A stretch of 42,102 nt of DNA from Emergencia sp. (GCA_022767345.1 JALEOD010000068.1:1-42102), one strand, 5' to 3'; shown: positions 1-8,556, counted from the stretch's first letter. A program made the numbers and translations. The notes: a model not told the origin generated them from the sequence alone.

Positions 1-1
1 G

Positions 2-190
2 GAGAACGAGCAATCCGTAGACGCATGGCTGGACATGGTGCAGGATTACTACGATTTACATGAGCTTGATCGTCCCACCCTCATGCGGCTCATCCAGAAA
101 ATTGAGATCAGCGAGAAATATACGGTGGACGACCATGAGGAGCGGGACATCCACATCTACTACAATTTCGTCGGTTACATCGAAGTTTGA
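2..190 (+). CDS. Large serine recombinase, C-terminal end only (cut by window start)
   Basis: The reading frame is open from the window edge and stops with TGA at 188-190, giving the last 62 residues. They end in RDIHIYYNFVGYIEV, and a LMRLIQKIEI stretch lies before that. Both are the pattern of the DUF4368 domain that closes the large serine recombinases of integrative elements (TnpX/Tn4451-like). The catalytic resolvase domain would lie to the left, outside the window. Such recombinases usually sit at one end of the element they move, so the boundary of an integrated element is probably within the few hundred bases to the right. No direct repeat or attachment site could be identified. The family call rests on the C-terminal motif alone. 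Confidence 0.72.
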   Translation, partial: ENEQSVDAWLDMVQDYYDLHELDRPTLMRLIQKIEISEKYTVDDHEERDIHIYYNFVGYIEV

Positions 191-373
191 ACTTGTCATT
201 CTTTATGCGAAGTGAACTAAGAAATGAGTGAGGCCTGATCGGTTGTCCTGAAATGGTGATTGGCAGCCCGGGAACTTTGCAGCATCTCATTGTAAAGTCT
301 AAAAATATATTTTGATGTGATATATCGAAAATCCCACGAAATTACAGGCACAGATGCGCGCCGCATTCACTCG

Positions 374-790
374 TTTTTTCTCAAGTTATGGCACATGCCC
401 CTTTCCGAACGCCATTTTTTAATTGCTTTTTTGAAGTTGTGGCGCAGGCACCTGAGAAAACGCCATCTTGGGGTTACTTTTTTGAAATAATGGCGCGGCA
501 GAGGGCGGTATATCGCGTGAACGGTATTAATGGCTTTCAAATCAAGATGTTTGCACGCCGCAATTTCTTGAAAATAATTTCAAGATGGCGCTTGGCGCCG
601 CTTTGCAGGCAAAACTCTTATAATAATGGCGTTTTTCGAATGATTGCCGCCGTAAAAAGGAAAAAATCTCTTCAATATGGCGTTTCGGAAAGGGGCGTGT
701 GCGCCGTAACTTCAAAAAAATTAGCTGAATGTGGCGCGGTCAAATTCAAAGTAGCGTTTTCCGAAAGACCTGCGCCATATGAAAGCCATT
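374..790. repeat. Mosaic of short direct and inverted repeats in a gene-free stretch
   Basis: Bases 191-1030 carry no convincing gene; an open frame at 388-849 merely reads through these repeats. A motif of a T tract, GAAGTT, then GGCGCA and a closing CGCCAT recurs with a period of 51 bases: GGC cores at 390, 441 and 492, CGCCAT at 410 and 461. An inverted copy lies at 677-720, where ATGGCGTTTCGGAAAGGGGC answers GCCCCTTTCCGAACGCCAT of the first copy. Partial copies in both orientations fill 540-790. It resembles a dispersed intergenic repeat family or a decayed non-coding mobile element next to the recombinase. Confidence 0.55.
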
Positions 791-863
791 CTATTAGTGG
801 GATTTTGGTGAAACAAAAATATATTCTTATCTGCTATTTTTCGCCATAGCTATAACAATAGTT

Positions 864-892
864 TTATGATTTTAAATATTTGTGGTTATAAT
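864..892 (+). promoter_or_regulatory. Weak candidate promoter for the small-protein genes
   Basis: A perfect TATAAT at 887-892 lies 17 bases after TTATGA (864-869), a poor -35. The surrounding 850-960 is very AT-rich. It is the only plausible promoter seen before the gene at 1031. Confidence 0.28.
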
Positions 893-1030
893 ATGATAGA
901 CAAATTTATGATAAAGTGATATGATTTAGAAAATAAAATATAAAATTTCATATATCACATGAGTATTAGAATCTGTTAGAGAACGGTATCCTTAAGAAAA
1001 CTGTAAAAGTGTGACAGGGAAAGTAAAGAG

Positions 1031-1648
1031 ATGAAGAAGAAAACGAACAGAGAAATGCTGGTAATCTGGATTATTATTGCGATAATCCTACTGGTTTTAA
1101 ATGTTCCATGGCCGGTACACAAGGAATTGACTGGTATTATGATAAAAATGGATGACCCGGAATTTTGTGAAAAGGTTTCCGTTGAACTTGATGGAAGCTA
1201 CTACGTTAATCTCCTGAAGGAAGATGAATACTGGGGATATTTTCGCCTTTCCAATGATAAAATGACGCAGAACGAGCAGGTCACTTTCAATCTGTCAATT
1301 GGTGCGGATTATGAAGAGGATCTGAGCTATCGATTTTACGAAAAGGAAAATCCGTGGGAATTCGCACAAGCCGGCAATGAGTTAGGCGCATATGAGTCGG
1401 GGCGGCTTCTGTCCAAACGATTCCTTCGCAAAATCTGCATAGAGGTGCCGGATTATGTGAAAAATGGATGTGGTGTCTATGCGGGGTTAGAGGAGCGTAC
1501 CGGATATATGATTGTCACCGGCGTAAGTAATTATAAAGAGGCGATGAATAGGATAGATGTATGCTACAGCGATATCGTATTCATGCCGGAGCATTTGAAA
1601 GAGCGGCCGAATCGAGTAAAAATTTCCCATAAAGTTCATACTTTGTAG
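1031..1648 (+). CDS. Membrane-anchored protein of unknown function
   Basis: The 205-residue product starts with a lysine-rich end and one hydrophobic helix (about residues 9-25, VIWIIIAIILLVLNV). It then continues as a polar, acidic extracytoplasmic domain rich in aromatic residues, with no Cys lipobox. I recognise no family. The start ATG is preceded only by a weak purine stretch (AGGGAAAG, with AAAGAG closer), but no better start exists. A second anchored small protein follows 69 bases downstream, and both lie between a recombinase end and a broken DUF3990 gene, so they are probably cargo of, or debris beside, an integrated element. The product could be an immunity or surface protein; nothing in the sequence settles that. 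Confidence 0.6.
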   Translation: MKKKTNREMLVIWIIIAIILLVLNVPWPVHKELTGIMIKMDDPEFCEKVSVELDGSYYVNLLKEDEYWGYFRLSNDKMTQNEQVTFNLSIGADYEEDLSYRFYEKENPWEFAQAGNELGAYESGRLLSKRFLRKICIEVPDYVKNGCGVYAGLEERTGYMIVTGVSNYKEAMNRIDVCYSDIVFMPEHLKERPNRVKISHKVHTL

Positions 1649-1717
1649 TGTGTTTTTTAGGCATGTGACAGGAAGTATATGAAAAGACCGGAAATTCGGT
1701 AAAGGAGGATAAATCCT

Positions 1718-2095
1718 ATGAACAAAAGCACCACATCTATGTTTGCTGTATTAGTCATCGTTTCCCTGCTGGCGTCAGCTTTTGCAGCGTATGACATATT
1801 TTGGAAAGAAACGGTAAAAGAAAAAGAAATGGGAAAACTCGAAAACGGCGAAGTTTTTAGTATGCGGACGAACAAGAAACTGGTCAGCGGCGTGGCAAAT
1901 GAAGCGAATCACAGCATTGTTCTTTCTATCAGATATAATAAAAACAGAAACCGGACTTTTGAATGGCAAATAAAGGATTATCCAACGGAAAAGTTTGCCC
2001 CAGAGGAAGAAAGCTTTTGGCATGATGTGATTGACTATGCGGAGAAAAGGATTACCGAGGCCAGTGTAATCGAAGTACGACATTTCCTTTTGTAG
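1718..2095 (+). CDS. Small signal-anchored protein of unknown function
   Basis: The 125-residue product has an N-terminal hydrophobic segment (residues 8-24, MFAVLVIVSLLASAFAA) that could be an anchor or a cleavable signal (SAFAA at its end). A short, mainly charged domain follows, ending in EVRHFLL. The start is firm: AAAGGAGG lies 7-8 bases before the ATG. It follows the gene at 1031 in the same direction and precedes the DUF3990 fragment by 14 bases. No family is recognised. Similar topology to its upstream neighbour suggests the two work at the cell surface, but that is inference. Confidence 0.6.
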   Translation: MNKSTTSMFAVLVIVSLLASAFAAYDIFWKETVKEKEMGKLENGEVFSMRTNKKLVSGVANEANHSIVLSIRYNKNRNRTFEWQIKDYPTEKFAPEEESFWHDVIDYAEKRITEASVIEVRHFLL

Positions 2096-2109
2096 TAGGA
2101 GATTGGAAA

Positions 2110-2328
2110 ATGGAATCAATGCTGTATTTGGACGGAAAATATGATATTGTAATTGGTCCGGTGGCAGATGATGCAATCGCTGCAATCATTAGGCGATACA
2201 TGGGAGAAAAGTTAGATGAGGAAGGCCTTAAGAGAAGGTTGACATATAAGGAACTGAGCAATCAGTACTCTTTTCATTCAGATAAATCTATACAATATCT
2301 GAGAAAGGCAGGCACTTTAAATGAGTGA
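2110..2328 (+). pseudogene. Truncated DUF3990 protein (C-terminal half only)
   Basis: The 72-residue product contains YDIVIGPVADD near its start and then RRLTYKELSNQYSFHSDKSI. From memory of the family, both belong to the C-terminal half of DUF3990 proteins, which are about 140-170 residues long and are thought to be ADP-ribosyltransferase-like toxins of toxin-antitoxin style loci. The N-terminal half that would carry the NAD-binding part is absent; the unrelated small gene ends 14 bases upstream, so the join lies there. A good ribosome binding site (TAGGAG) precedes the ATG, so the remnant may still be translated. It overlaps the next gene by 8 bases, as an intact pair would. Loss of the N-terminal half should abolish any toxin activity. 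Confidence 0.6.
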
Positions 2329-2551
2329 TAGGGAGTTTCTTGTCGAAACCAATACACAAGACGTAATAAAGTATATTGTGGAAGAAAAAAACATATCTAT
2401 TATGAATGCGTTGCGGGAATTTTACGTTTCAGAAGTTTTTCAAAAGCTTCAGGATTATGAGACGGGGTTGTATCTTGAAAGTCCTTCGTATATATATGAT
2501 TTATATAAAAATGAATTACTTCATTCGGGAATTATTCAAGATGAGATTTAG
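2321..2551 (+). CDS. Small partner protein encoded with the DUF3990 remnant
   Basis: The 76-residue product is acidic and mostly helical in appearance, with a KLQDYETGLYLESPSYIYD segment. Its ATG overlaps the end of the DUF3990 fragment by 8 bases, which indicates translational coupling. Small proteins of this size and style commonly accompany DUF3990 genes (along with DUF3791 proteins) and are suspected antitoxin-type partners; that assignment is by context and recollection, not proof. The gene appears intact although its upstream neighbour is truncated, so it may be an orphan. A strong terminator follows 76 bases downstream. Confidence 0.5.
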   Translation: MSDREFLVETNTQDVIKYIVEEKNISIMNALREFYVSEVFQKLQDYETGLYLESPSYIYDLYKNELLHSGIIQDEI

Positions 2552-2627
2552 CAGTGATTTACCCATCAAATCTATCTTGACTTTGTCATAAAATCACAGT
2601 AAAATATAACTAGAGTGTTGGCTTTAG

Positions 2628-2680
2628 CCGCACGAAGGGGCACACCACCGCGGGTGTGAACTTTTCGTGCGGTTTTTTGT
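2628..2680 (+). terminator. Rho-independent terminator
   Basis: CCGCACGAA (2628-2636) pairs with TTCGTGCGG (2664-2672), enclosing a second hairpin CACACC/GGTGTG, and six T follow. It closes the accessory small-gene run. Confidence 0.85.
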
Positions 2681-2681
2681 T

Positions 2682-3059
2682 TAGGAAAAGAAAGCGCTAT
2701 AGAGCGTGTGGGCATTTAATCTGAAACCTGGCACTTGAGACTTAACCTAAAATGTAATTTTTTCAAAAAAGTGTATAAGGGATTTTAAGAAATGGTGGAG
2801 TTTGCCTTTGAAATCAGCGAAGCAATGGGGATTTTCCGCAGAAAACAGCAATATTTACGCAGAAATCCCGCATCAGGAATGAAAAATGGCGAGAGGTTTA
2901 TACATTTTTTGGGGATTTCTTTGATTTCGGTTAAGTTTACGAAGTTCTCTTATACATAAAAAATGATTTTTTGAGATTTCGGTTAAGAGGGAGCAGGAAC
3001 CAAAGGCCATCACCCGGCACTGTCCGGTGGACTTAATACATTTGAGAAGGGAGAAAACC
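2682..3059 (+). promoter_or_regulatory. Long leader before the thiazole operon
   Basis: About 380 bases between the terminator and thiS hold no gene. I could not find the conserved boxes of a TPP riboswitch (no CTGAGA box and no TGGATAATRCCAGC-like box). Two things are visible: an imperfect direct repeat at 2898-2987, described separately, and a small hairpin just before the ribosome binding site (CACCCGG at 3011-3017 with CCGGTG at 3024-3029). TATACAT, a possible -10, occurs in each repeat copy without a clear -35. Control of the operon therefore remains open. Confidence 0.35.
2898..2987 (+). repeat. Imperfect tandem duplication, 52-base period
   Basis: Both copies begin TTATACAT and end GATTTCGGTTAAG (2923-2935 and 2975-2987), exactly 52 bases apart. 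The middle parts are AT-rich and diverged. It lies in the leader of the thiazole operon and may carry a duplicated protein-binding site. Confidence 0.6.
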
Positions 3060-3254
3060 ATGGTAAGAATCAACGGTGTTGATGTCTGCGCAGACGGAAA
3101 AAGCCTGGCGGCATATTTAGAAGAAAATGATTTTCCCATGGCACGCATTGCCGTAGAGCGCAATGGGGAAATTGTACCAAAGGCAAAATATGAAGAAACC
3201 ATATTGGCAGATGGCGACAAAATAGAAATTGTAAGTTTTGTAGGAGGTGGCTGA
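3060..3254 (+). CDS. thiS: Thiamine biosynthesis sulfur carrier ThiS
   Basis: This 64-residue beta-grasp protein ends in the diagnostic Gly-Gly (SFVGGG). The C-terminal glycine is adenylated by ThiF and then carries the thiocarboxylate sulfur that ThiG puts into the thiazole ring. The ATG at 3060 is chosen over an in-frame upstream ATG at 3027 because GAAGGGAG lies 6-7 bases before it and the shorter length fits the family (about 65 residues). The stop TGA shares one base with the thiF ATG. It is the first gene of the thiazole operon. Confidence 0.92.
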   Translation: MVRINGVDVCADGKSLAAYLEENDFPMARIAVERNGEIVPKAKYEETILADGDKIEIVSFVGGG

Positions 3255-4042
3255 TGACGGAGAATAACAGAAAACTGCCGACCGAAGCGGAAATCAGAGA
3301 ATGCCTTGAGCTGCGCCACACGAAAGCGGTGCAGGACAAACTGGCGACAGCAAAAGTTGCTGTTTGCGGACTGGGCGGACTTGGCTCAGCTATTGCCATT
3401 GCGCTGGCGCGAAGCGGTATCGGACAGCTTCATCTCATTGATTTTGACAGGGTGGATTTGTCTAATTTGAACAGACAGCAGTATGCGGTCAGCCAGCTGG
3501 GACAGCCAAAACCCGAAGCCTTGGCTGATGAAATCCGAAGATTTTCCCCTTATGCAAAAATTGTCACTGACTTTGTAAAGCTGACAGAGGAGAATATTCC
3601 AAAGTTGCTGGCGGAGGATATGTACATCTGCGAAGCCTTTGACAAGGCGGAAGAAAAGGCGATGCTGACCAACTGCGTACTGACGGAATTACCGGGGAAA
3701 TACCTGGTAGGCAGCTCAGGCATGGCGGGTTATGGCGACAGCAACACAATCCAGACAAGAAAAATTACAGAACACTATTACCTTTGCGGTGACGGTGTTT
3801 CAGAAATCAGTGAAGGCCGGGGGCTCATGGCGCCGCGGGTTATGATTTGCGCGGCGCATCAGGCCAATATGATTATCAGGTTGATAATAAGCACTGAATT
3901 GGAAACGTTGCTAGAGCCGCAGCACAAACTACAAAAAACAGGAGAAAAATATGGAAAAGAAAGACACATGGAATTTAGGCGGGAGAGAGTTTTCTTCCAG
4001 ATTTATTTTAGGCTCAGGAAAGTATTCCATGGAGCTGATTAA
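3254..4042 (+). CDS. thiF: ThiF-family ThiS adenylyltransferase, with abnormal C-terminal run-on
   Basis: ThiF activates the C-terminus of ThiS with ATP as the first step of sulfur transfer. The nucleotide-binding GLGGLGS motif lies near residue 40 and the ThiF-type [17 protein letters not shown] follows; the region near residue 200 ([18 protein letters not shown]) is where short clostridial ThiF proteins normally end. Here the frame runs on for about 50 residues after residue 212 and overlaps thiG by 92 bases in another frame. The added residues (for example [18 protein letters not shown]) do not resemble a domain. Stops lie in both other frames just after residue 210 (TGA at 3882 and 3895), so a small indel near 3880-3900 may have removed the original stop. 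The core is complete and probably active. Confidence 0.85.
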   Translation: MTENNRKLPTEAEIRECLELRHTKAVQDKLATAKVAVCGLGGLGSAIAIALARSGIGQLHLIDFDRVDLSNLNRQQYAVSQLGQPKPEALADEIRRFSPYAKIVTDFVKLTEENIPKLLAEDMYICEAFDKAEEKAMLTNCVLTELPGKYLVGSSGMAGYGDSNTIQTRKITEHYYLCGDGVSEISEGRGLMAPRVMICAAHQANMIIRLIISTELETLLEPQHKLQKTGEKYGKERHMEFRRERVFFQIYFRLRKVFHGAD

Positions 4043-4724
4043 AGCAGCGGTAGAGCAGGCGGGTGCTGAAATCATCACCCTTGCAGTGCGCAGAACCAAC
4101 ACAAAACAGAGCGAAAATATTCTGGATTTTATTCCGGAACATGTAACGCTGCTGCCAAATACCAGCGGCGCGAGAAATGCAGAAGAAGCAGTGAGAATTG
4201 CTCGTATGTCCAGAGAACTGGGCTGCGGCGACTTTGTGAAAATCGAAATCATGAAGGACAGCAAGTACCTGCTGCCGGATAATGTGGAAACGGTAAAGGC
4301 TACAGAAATTCTGGCAAAAGAGGGCTTCATTGTAATGCCGTACATGTATCCGGACCTTTACACTGCAAGAGATTTAGTAAATGTCGGTGCTGCTGCGGTT
4401 ATGCCGCTGGCTGCGCCGATTGGTTCCAACAAAGGTCTGGCGACCAGGGAATTTCTTCAGATTCTCATCGATGAAATCGACCTGCCGATTATCGTAGACG
4501 CTGGAATTGGAAAGCCGTCACAGGCATGTGAAGTCATGGAAATGGGAGCGGCGGCAGTGATGGCAAATACTGCCATTGCAACAGCCGGAGATATCCCTGC
4601 CATGGCGTCAGCTTTTAGAAAAGCTATCGAAGCAGGGCGAAGCGCGCATCTGTCAGGTCTTGGAAGAGTACTGGAAAGAGGCGCAAGCGCCTCCGATCCG
4701 CTGACGGGATTTTTGAGAGATTAG
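3951..4724 (+). CDS. thiG: Thiazole synthase ThiG
   Basis: ThiG condenses deoxyxylulose 5-phosphate, dehydroglycine and ThiS-thiocarboxylate sulfur into the thiazole phosphate carboxylate. The 257-residue length is normal. The (beta/alpha)8 signature segments are present: [10 protein letters not shown] at the start, DFVKIEIM with the Schiff-base lysine near residue 97, [11 protein letters not shown] and [13 protein letters not shown]. The start ATG has AGGAG eight bases before it, although this lies inside the run-on end of thiF. thiH follows 12 bases after the stop. Confidence 0.95.
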   Translation: MEKKDTWNLGGREFSSRFILGSGKYSMELIKAAVEQAGAEIITLAVRRTNTKQSENILDFIPEHVTLLPNTSGARNAEEAVRIARMSRELGCGDFVKIEIMKDSKYLLPDNVETVKATEILAKEGFIVMPYMYPDLYTARDLVNVGAAAVMPLAAPIGSNKGLATREFLQILIDEIDLPIIVDAGIGKPSQACEVMEMGAAAVMANTAIATAGDIPAMASAFRKAIEAGRSAHLSGLGRVLERGASASDPLTGFLRD

Positions 4725-4736
4725 GAGAGGGAAGCC

Positions 4737-5990
4737 ATGAAAGAAAACCAGTTTTTTGTAGACTCGGAAAAGCTGAGTCCACAGGCTCTAGCGAGAAAGC
4801 ACCAAATAGAAGAAGACCCGTCGGCGAGAACCAATCACATGGAATATATGGAAGGCATGGAGCAGATTAATTCCGATGTGATGGAGAAAGTGCTGAGTCA
4901 AATGAACGACTACGATTATGACAGCTATACAGAAAGCGACGTGAAGCGGGCGCTGGCTCATCAGACCTGTACCATAGAGGATTTCAAGGCGCTCCTTTCG
5001 CCATCGGCGCTGCCGTTTCTCGAACAGATGGCGGAAAAAGCTAAAATCGAAACCAGCAAACACTTCGGCAATACCGTGTACTTTTTTACACCGATTTACA
5101 TTGCGAATTATTGCGAGAATTATTGCATTTACTGCGGTTTCAACTGCTACAATGATATCCGCAGGAAAAAGCTTTCTTTTGAGGAAATCGAAAAAGAAAT
5201 GCAGGTTATTGCGGATTCCGGTATGGAGGAAATCCTGATTTTGACCGGCGAAAGCCGCAAGGTCAGCAGTGTGGAATATATCGGTGAAGCGGTGAAAATT
5301 GCCCGCAAATATTTCCGCAATATTGGCATTGAGATTTATCCGGTCAACGTGGACGAATACCGCTATCTTCATCAGTGCGGCGTAGACTATGTGACCGTTT
5401 TCCAGGAGACTTATAACTCTGATAAGTACGAGACTCTTCATTTAATGGGTCATAAGCGGGTGTTCCCGTATCGTTTTGAGGCGCAGGAGCGGGCTCTCAT
5501 GGGAGGCGTGCGGGGTGTTGCCATGTCGGCGCTTCTCGGTCTTTCTGACTTCAGAAAAGACGCCCTGGCGTCGGCGCTGCATGTGTACTATCTGCAGCGG
5601 AAGTACCCCCATGGGGAGTTTTCTCTATCCTGTCCGCGGCTTCGTCCTATCGTAAACAATGACAAAATTAACCCACTGGACGTGGGGGAACGTCAGCTTT
5701 GTCAGGTGCTGTGCGCGTACCGTATTTTCCTGCCGTATGTGGGGATTACCGTATCTACAAGAGAGGAGGAGCATTTCCGCAACGGTATCGTAAAAATTGC
5801 CGCAACAAAGGTTTCCGCCGGCGTTTCCACCGGAATCGGAGATCACGAAAGCAAATATGACGGAAAGGACGCAGAGGATGCCGGTGACGAGCAGTTTGAA
5901 ATTGCAGACGAGAGAAGTTTTGCGCAGATGTACATGGACATCGAAAAAGAAGGACTGCAGCCGGTAGTCAACGACTATATTTATGTGTAA
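4737..5990 (+). CDS. thiH: 2-iminoacetate synthase ThiH (radical SAM tyrosine lyase)
   Basis: ThiH splits tyrosine into p-cresol and dehydroglycine, which ThiG uses; this is the anaerobic alternative to ThiO glycine oxidase. The radical SAM cluster motif CENYCIYC (CX3CX2C) lies near residue 130, followed by the glycine-rich and ILILTGESR regions typical of ThiH. The length (417) is somewhat above the usual 370-ish because of an N-terminal extension of about 60 residues. The ATG has GGAGAGGG before it. The last codons overlap the tenI start by 8 bases. Choice of ThiH over the ThiO route agrees with an anaerobe. Confidence 0.94.
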   Translation: MKENQFFVDSEKLSPQALARKHQIEEDPSARTNHMEYMEGMEQINSDVMEKVLSQMNDYDYDSYTESDVKRALAHQTCTIEDFKALLSPSALPFLEQMAEKAKIETSKHFGNTVYFFTPIYIANYCENYCIYCGFNCYNDIRRKKLSFEEIEKEMQVIADSGMEEILILTGESRKVSSVEYIGEAVKIARKYFRNIGIEIYPVNVDEYRYLHQCGVDYVTVFQETYNSDKYETLHLMGHKRVFPYRFEAQERALMGGVRGVAMSALLGLSDFRKDALASALHVYYLQRKYPHGEFSLSCPRLRPIVNNDKINPLDVGERQLCQVLCAYRIFLPYVGITVSTREEEHFRNGIVKIAATKVSAGVSTGIGDHESKYDGKDAEDAGDEQFEIADERSFAQMYMDIEKEGLQPVVNDYIYV

Positions 5991-6552
5991 AAAAATTGCA
6001 ATTACAAATCGCCATCTGGTTCATGGCGATTTTTTAACCCAAATCGAGAAAGTCCTGCAAACAAATCCTGCGGCGCTGATTTTAAGGGAAAAAGATTTAC
6101 CAAAGGAAGTGTATGAGAGGCTGGCAGAAAGGGTGCTGATTCTTTGCAGAAGATACAACGTGCCATGCCTTTTCAATAACAGAACGGAACTTGCAGAAAG
6201 GCTGCGCCCGGACGGGCAGCAGCTGTCTTTTGCTGCATTTTGTGACATGGAGGAAGTGCAAAGAGAAAAAATCGGTGCTGCTGGTCTGCTCGGTGTATCG
6301 GTGCATAGTTTAGAAGAGGCAAAGGAGGCAGAGAACCTTGGCGCAGCCTTTGTCATTTTCGGTCATGTCTTTGAAACGGACTGCAAACCGGGTCTGCCGC
6401 CGCGGGGCCTTTCCGCGCTGAAAGAAATCTGCGCCGGCGTATCGATTCCCGTTTATGCCCTTGGCGGCGTGAATGGGGAAAATTCCCCATTGTGCGTGGA
6501 AGCCGGTGCAGTGGGGGTGTGCATGATGAGCGGATTTATGGAGATGGAGTAG
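5983..6552 (+). CDS. tenI: TenI-type thiazole tautomerase (ThiE-like fold)
   Basis: The 189-residue protein belongs to the ThiE/TenI superfamily. It matches TenI better than ThiE: VSVHSLEEAKEAE followed by FGHVFETDCKPGL is close to Bacillus TenI, including the histidine of FGHVFETDCK that acts in tautomerisation. The magnesium-binding Asp residues expected in ThiE (in the ND and QxD motifs) are replaced by Asn and Ala/Ser around residues 65-90. I therefore expect aromatisation of the ThiG product rather than thiamine phosphate synthesis, though automatic annotation may say thiE. There is no separate ribosome binding site; the start lies inside the end of thiH, implying coupled translation. 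Confidence 0.8.
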   Translation: MCKKIAITNRHLVHGDFLTQIEKVLQTNPAALILREKDLPKEVYERLAERVLILCRRYNVPCLFNNRTELAERLRPDGQQLSFAAFCDMEEVQREKIGAAGLLGVSVHSLEEAKEAENLGAAFVIFGHVFETDCKPGLPPRGLSALKEICAGVSIPVYALGGVNGENSPLCVEAGAVGVCMMSGFMEME

Positions 6553-6611
6553 TTCAGCGCAAACATTTTGATAAACCAACAAAATATTTTGACGAAAAAG
6601 GAAATATGTGC

Positions 6612-6640
6612 GTGACAAACGGCAGCAATTGGTATAGAAT
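6612..6640 (+). promoter_or_regulatory. Candidate promoter for pckG
   Basis: GTGACA (6612-6617) is separated by 17 bases from TAGAAT (6635-6640), in the 187-base gap before pckG. The transcript would have an untranslated leader of about 95 bases. Confidence 0.5.
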
Positions 6641-6739
6641 GAAATTGTATACACAAATTCCAGCGTGTATCGCTAAATTGAATAGACTGCTTCCGCCGAA
6701 GCGGCCTAAGTTATAAAAAGAGAAAAGGAGAAAAACTTT

Positions 6740-8503
6740 ATGACTATGGTAACCAACCGATTGGTAAACGATTGGGTAAAAGAAATGGCGGAATTAACCA
6801 AACCGGACGAAGTTGTCTGGGTTGACGGAAGCAAGGAACAGCTTGATGAAATCAGAAAGCTATCTCTAGCAACCGGTGAGATGATTGAGCTGAATCAGGA
6901 AAAGCTGCCTGGCTGCCTTTATTACCGCACGAACCCGAAAGATGTAGCCAGAGACGAAAAGAGAACGGTCATCTGTACCCGCAGAAAAGAAGATGCCGGT
7001 CCGACTAACAACTGGGTGGACCCACAGGAAATGTATGATAAGATGGGAAAACTTTTCGATGGCTGTATGAAAGGCAGAACCATGTACGCAATTCCATTTT
7101 CCATGGGCGTACCGGGAACAGAATTTGCCAAAATTGGTATTGAACTGACAGATTCCATTTATGTAGTACTGAGCATGGCAATCATGACCCATGTAAATCA
7201 GAAAGTAATTGATTTGCTCAATGAAGGTGCGGACTTTACCAAGTGTCTGCATTCCAAAGCACAGATTAATGAGCAGGAAAAGTACATTGCACATTTCCCT
7301 GAAGACAATACAATTTGGTCCATCAACTCAGCTTATGGCGGAAACGTGCTGCTGGGTAAGAAGTGCCTGGCACTGCGCATCGGTTCTTATCTGGGGAAAC
7401 AGGAAGGCTGGATGGCAGAACATATGCTGATTCTTAAGATTGAAAACAAAGAAGGCGAAGCGAAGTATGTTTGCGGTGCTTTCCCAAGCGCTTGCGGAAA
7501 GACCAATCTGGCAATGCTGACGCCTCCTGACTATTTCAAGAAAAAAGGATATAAGATTTCCACTGTTGGTGATGATATTTCATGGCTGCGTATCGGAAAA
7601 GACGGAAGACTCTATGCAGTTAATCCGGAAAACGGTTTCTTCGGTGTTGCGCCGGGAACTAACGAAAAATCCAATCCAAACGCCCTTAGAACTACACACA
7701 AGGATACCATCTTTACCAACGTGGCAAGAAACTTAGATGACAACACCGTATGGTGGGAAAAACTGGATAAGAATCCTCCTGAAAACGGTGAGGACTGGCT
7801 GGGCAACCCTTGGAACGGAAAGACTTCCGAAGAAAAAGGTGCGCATCCAAATTCAAGATTTACAGCGCCTGCCGCGAACTGCCCAACCATTGCTGATGAA
7901 TTCGCTACCGGAGAAGGTGTGCCTATTTCCGCAATTATCTTCGGTGGAAGAAGAGCAAAGGCTGAGCCGCTTGTTTATCAGGCAAAGGATTGGAACCACG
8001 GCGTGTTCATCGGTTCTGCTATGGCGTCTGAAACGACAGCTGCAGCCAACGGAAAAGTTGGTGTCGTGCGTCATGACCCGATGGCAATGCTGCCGTTCTG
8101 CGGATATAATATGGCAGAATACTTCCAGCACTGGATTGATATGGGCAAGAAGATGACCAACCCGCCGCAGATTTTCCACGTAAACTGGTTCAGAACTGAC
8201 GAAAATGACGAGTTCATGTGGCCTGGATTCGGTGATAACCTGAGAGTAATCCTTTGGATGCTGAACCGCTGCGAAGGCAGTGTAGATGCAGTGGAAACAC
8301 CGCTTGGTTATGAACCGAAGGCAGAAGATATCGATACCAATGAACTGGATATCGATCCTGAAACCTTAGAAAAGCTTCTCCGCGTAGATAAAGACGTTTG
8401 GAAGAACGAAATCGCAGGAATTGAAGAATTCTACAGTCAGTTTGAGTGGTTGCCTGAGGAGATTACAGATAACCTGAACAAACTAAAGGAACAGATTTTA
8501 TAA
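6740..8503 (+). CDS. pckG: Phosphoenolpyruvate carboxykinase (GTP)
   Basis: It interconverts oxaloacetate plus GTP with PEP, CO2 and GDP. The 587-residue length and the motifs are those of the GTP class: the kinase loop FPSACGKTN near residues 248-256 with its reactive cysteine, the SMGVPGTEFAKIGIELTDS block, IFGGRRAKAEPLV, and NWFRTDENDEFMWPGFGDN near the end. AAAAGGAG lies before the ATG. The gene is monocistronic, with its own candidate promoter and a strong terminator. In an anaerobe that makes oxaloacetate from aspartate (see the aminotransferase and decarboxylase operon in this window) it may serve gluconeogenesis or, in reverse, GTP formation from PEP. Confidence 0.97.
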   Translation: MTMVTNRLVNDWVKEMAELTKPDEVVWVDGSKEQLDEIRKLSLATGEMIELNQEKLPGCLYYRTNPKDVARDEKRTVICTRRKEDAGPTNNWVDPQEMYDKMGKLFDGCMKGRTMYAIPFSMGVPGTEFAKIGIELTDSIYVVLSMAIMTHVNQKVIDLLNEGADFTKCLHSKAQINEQEKYIAHFPEDNTIWSINSAYGGNVLLGKKCLALRIGSYLGKQEGWMAEHMLILKIENKEGEAKYVCGAFPSACGKTNLAMLTPPDYFKKKGYKISTVGDDISWLRIGKDGRLYAVNPENGFFGVAPGTNEKSNPNALRTTHKDTIFTNVARNLDDNTVWWEKLDKNPPENGEDWLGNPWNGKTSEEKGAHPNSRFTAPAANCPTIADEFATGEGVPISAIIFGGRRAKAEPLVYQAKDWNHGVFIGSAMASETTAAANGKVGVVRHDPMAMLPFCGYNMAEYFQHWIDMGKKMTNPPQIFHVNWFRTDENDEFMWPGFGDNLRVILWMLNRCEGSVDAVETPLGYEPKAEDIDTNELDIDPETLEKLLRVDKDVWKNEIAGIEEFYSQFEWLPEEITDNLNKLKEQIL

Positions 8504-8556
8504 GATAAGAAACAAAGGTACTTTAAACTATTTGTGGGTACTGAAGTAGAAAAAGA

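Noticed and set aside
388-849. 153-codon open frame on the plus strand
   Set aside because: It reads through the 51-base-period repeats, has no ribosome binding site, and its residues (many Arg, Cys, Phe) do not look like a protein.
2682-3059. TPP riboswitch before thiS
   Set aside because: The expected conserved boxes were looked for and not found; only a tandem repeat and a short hairpin are present.
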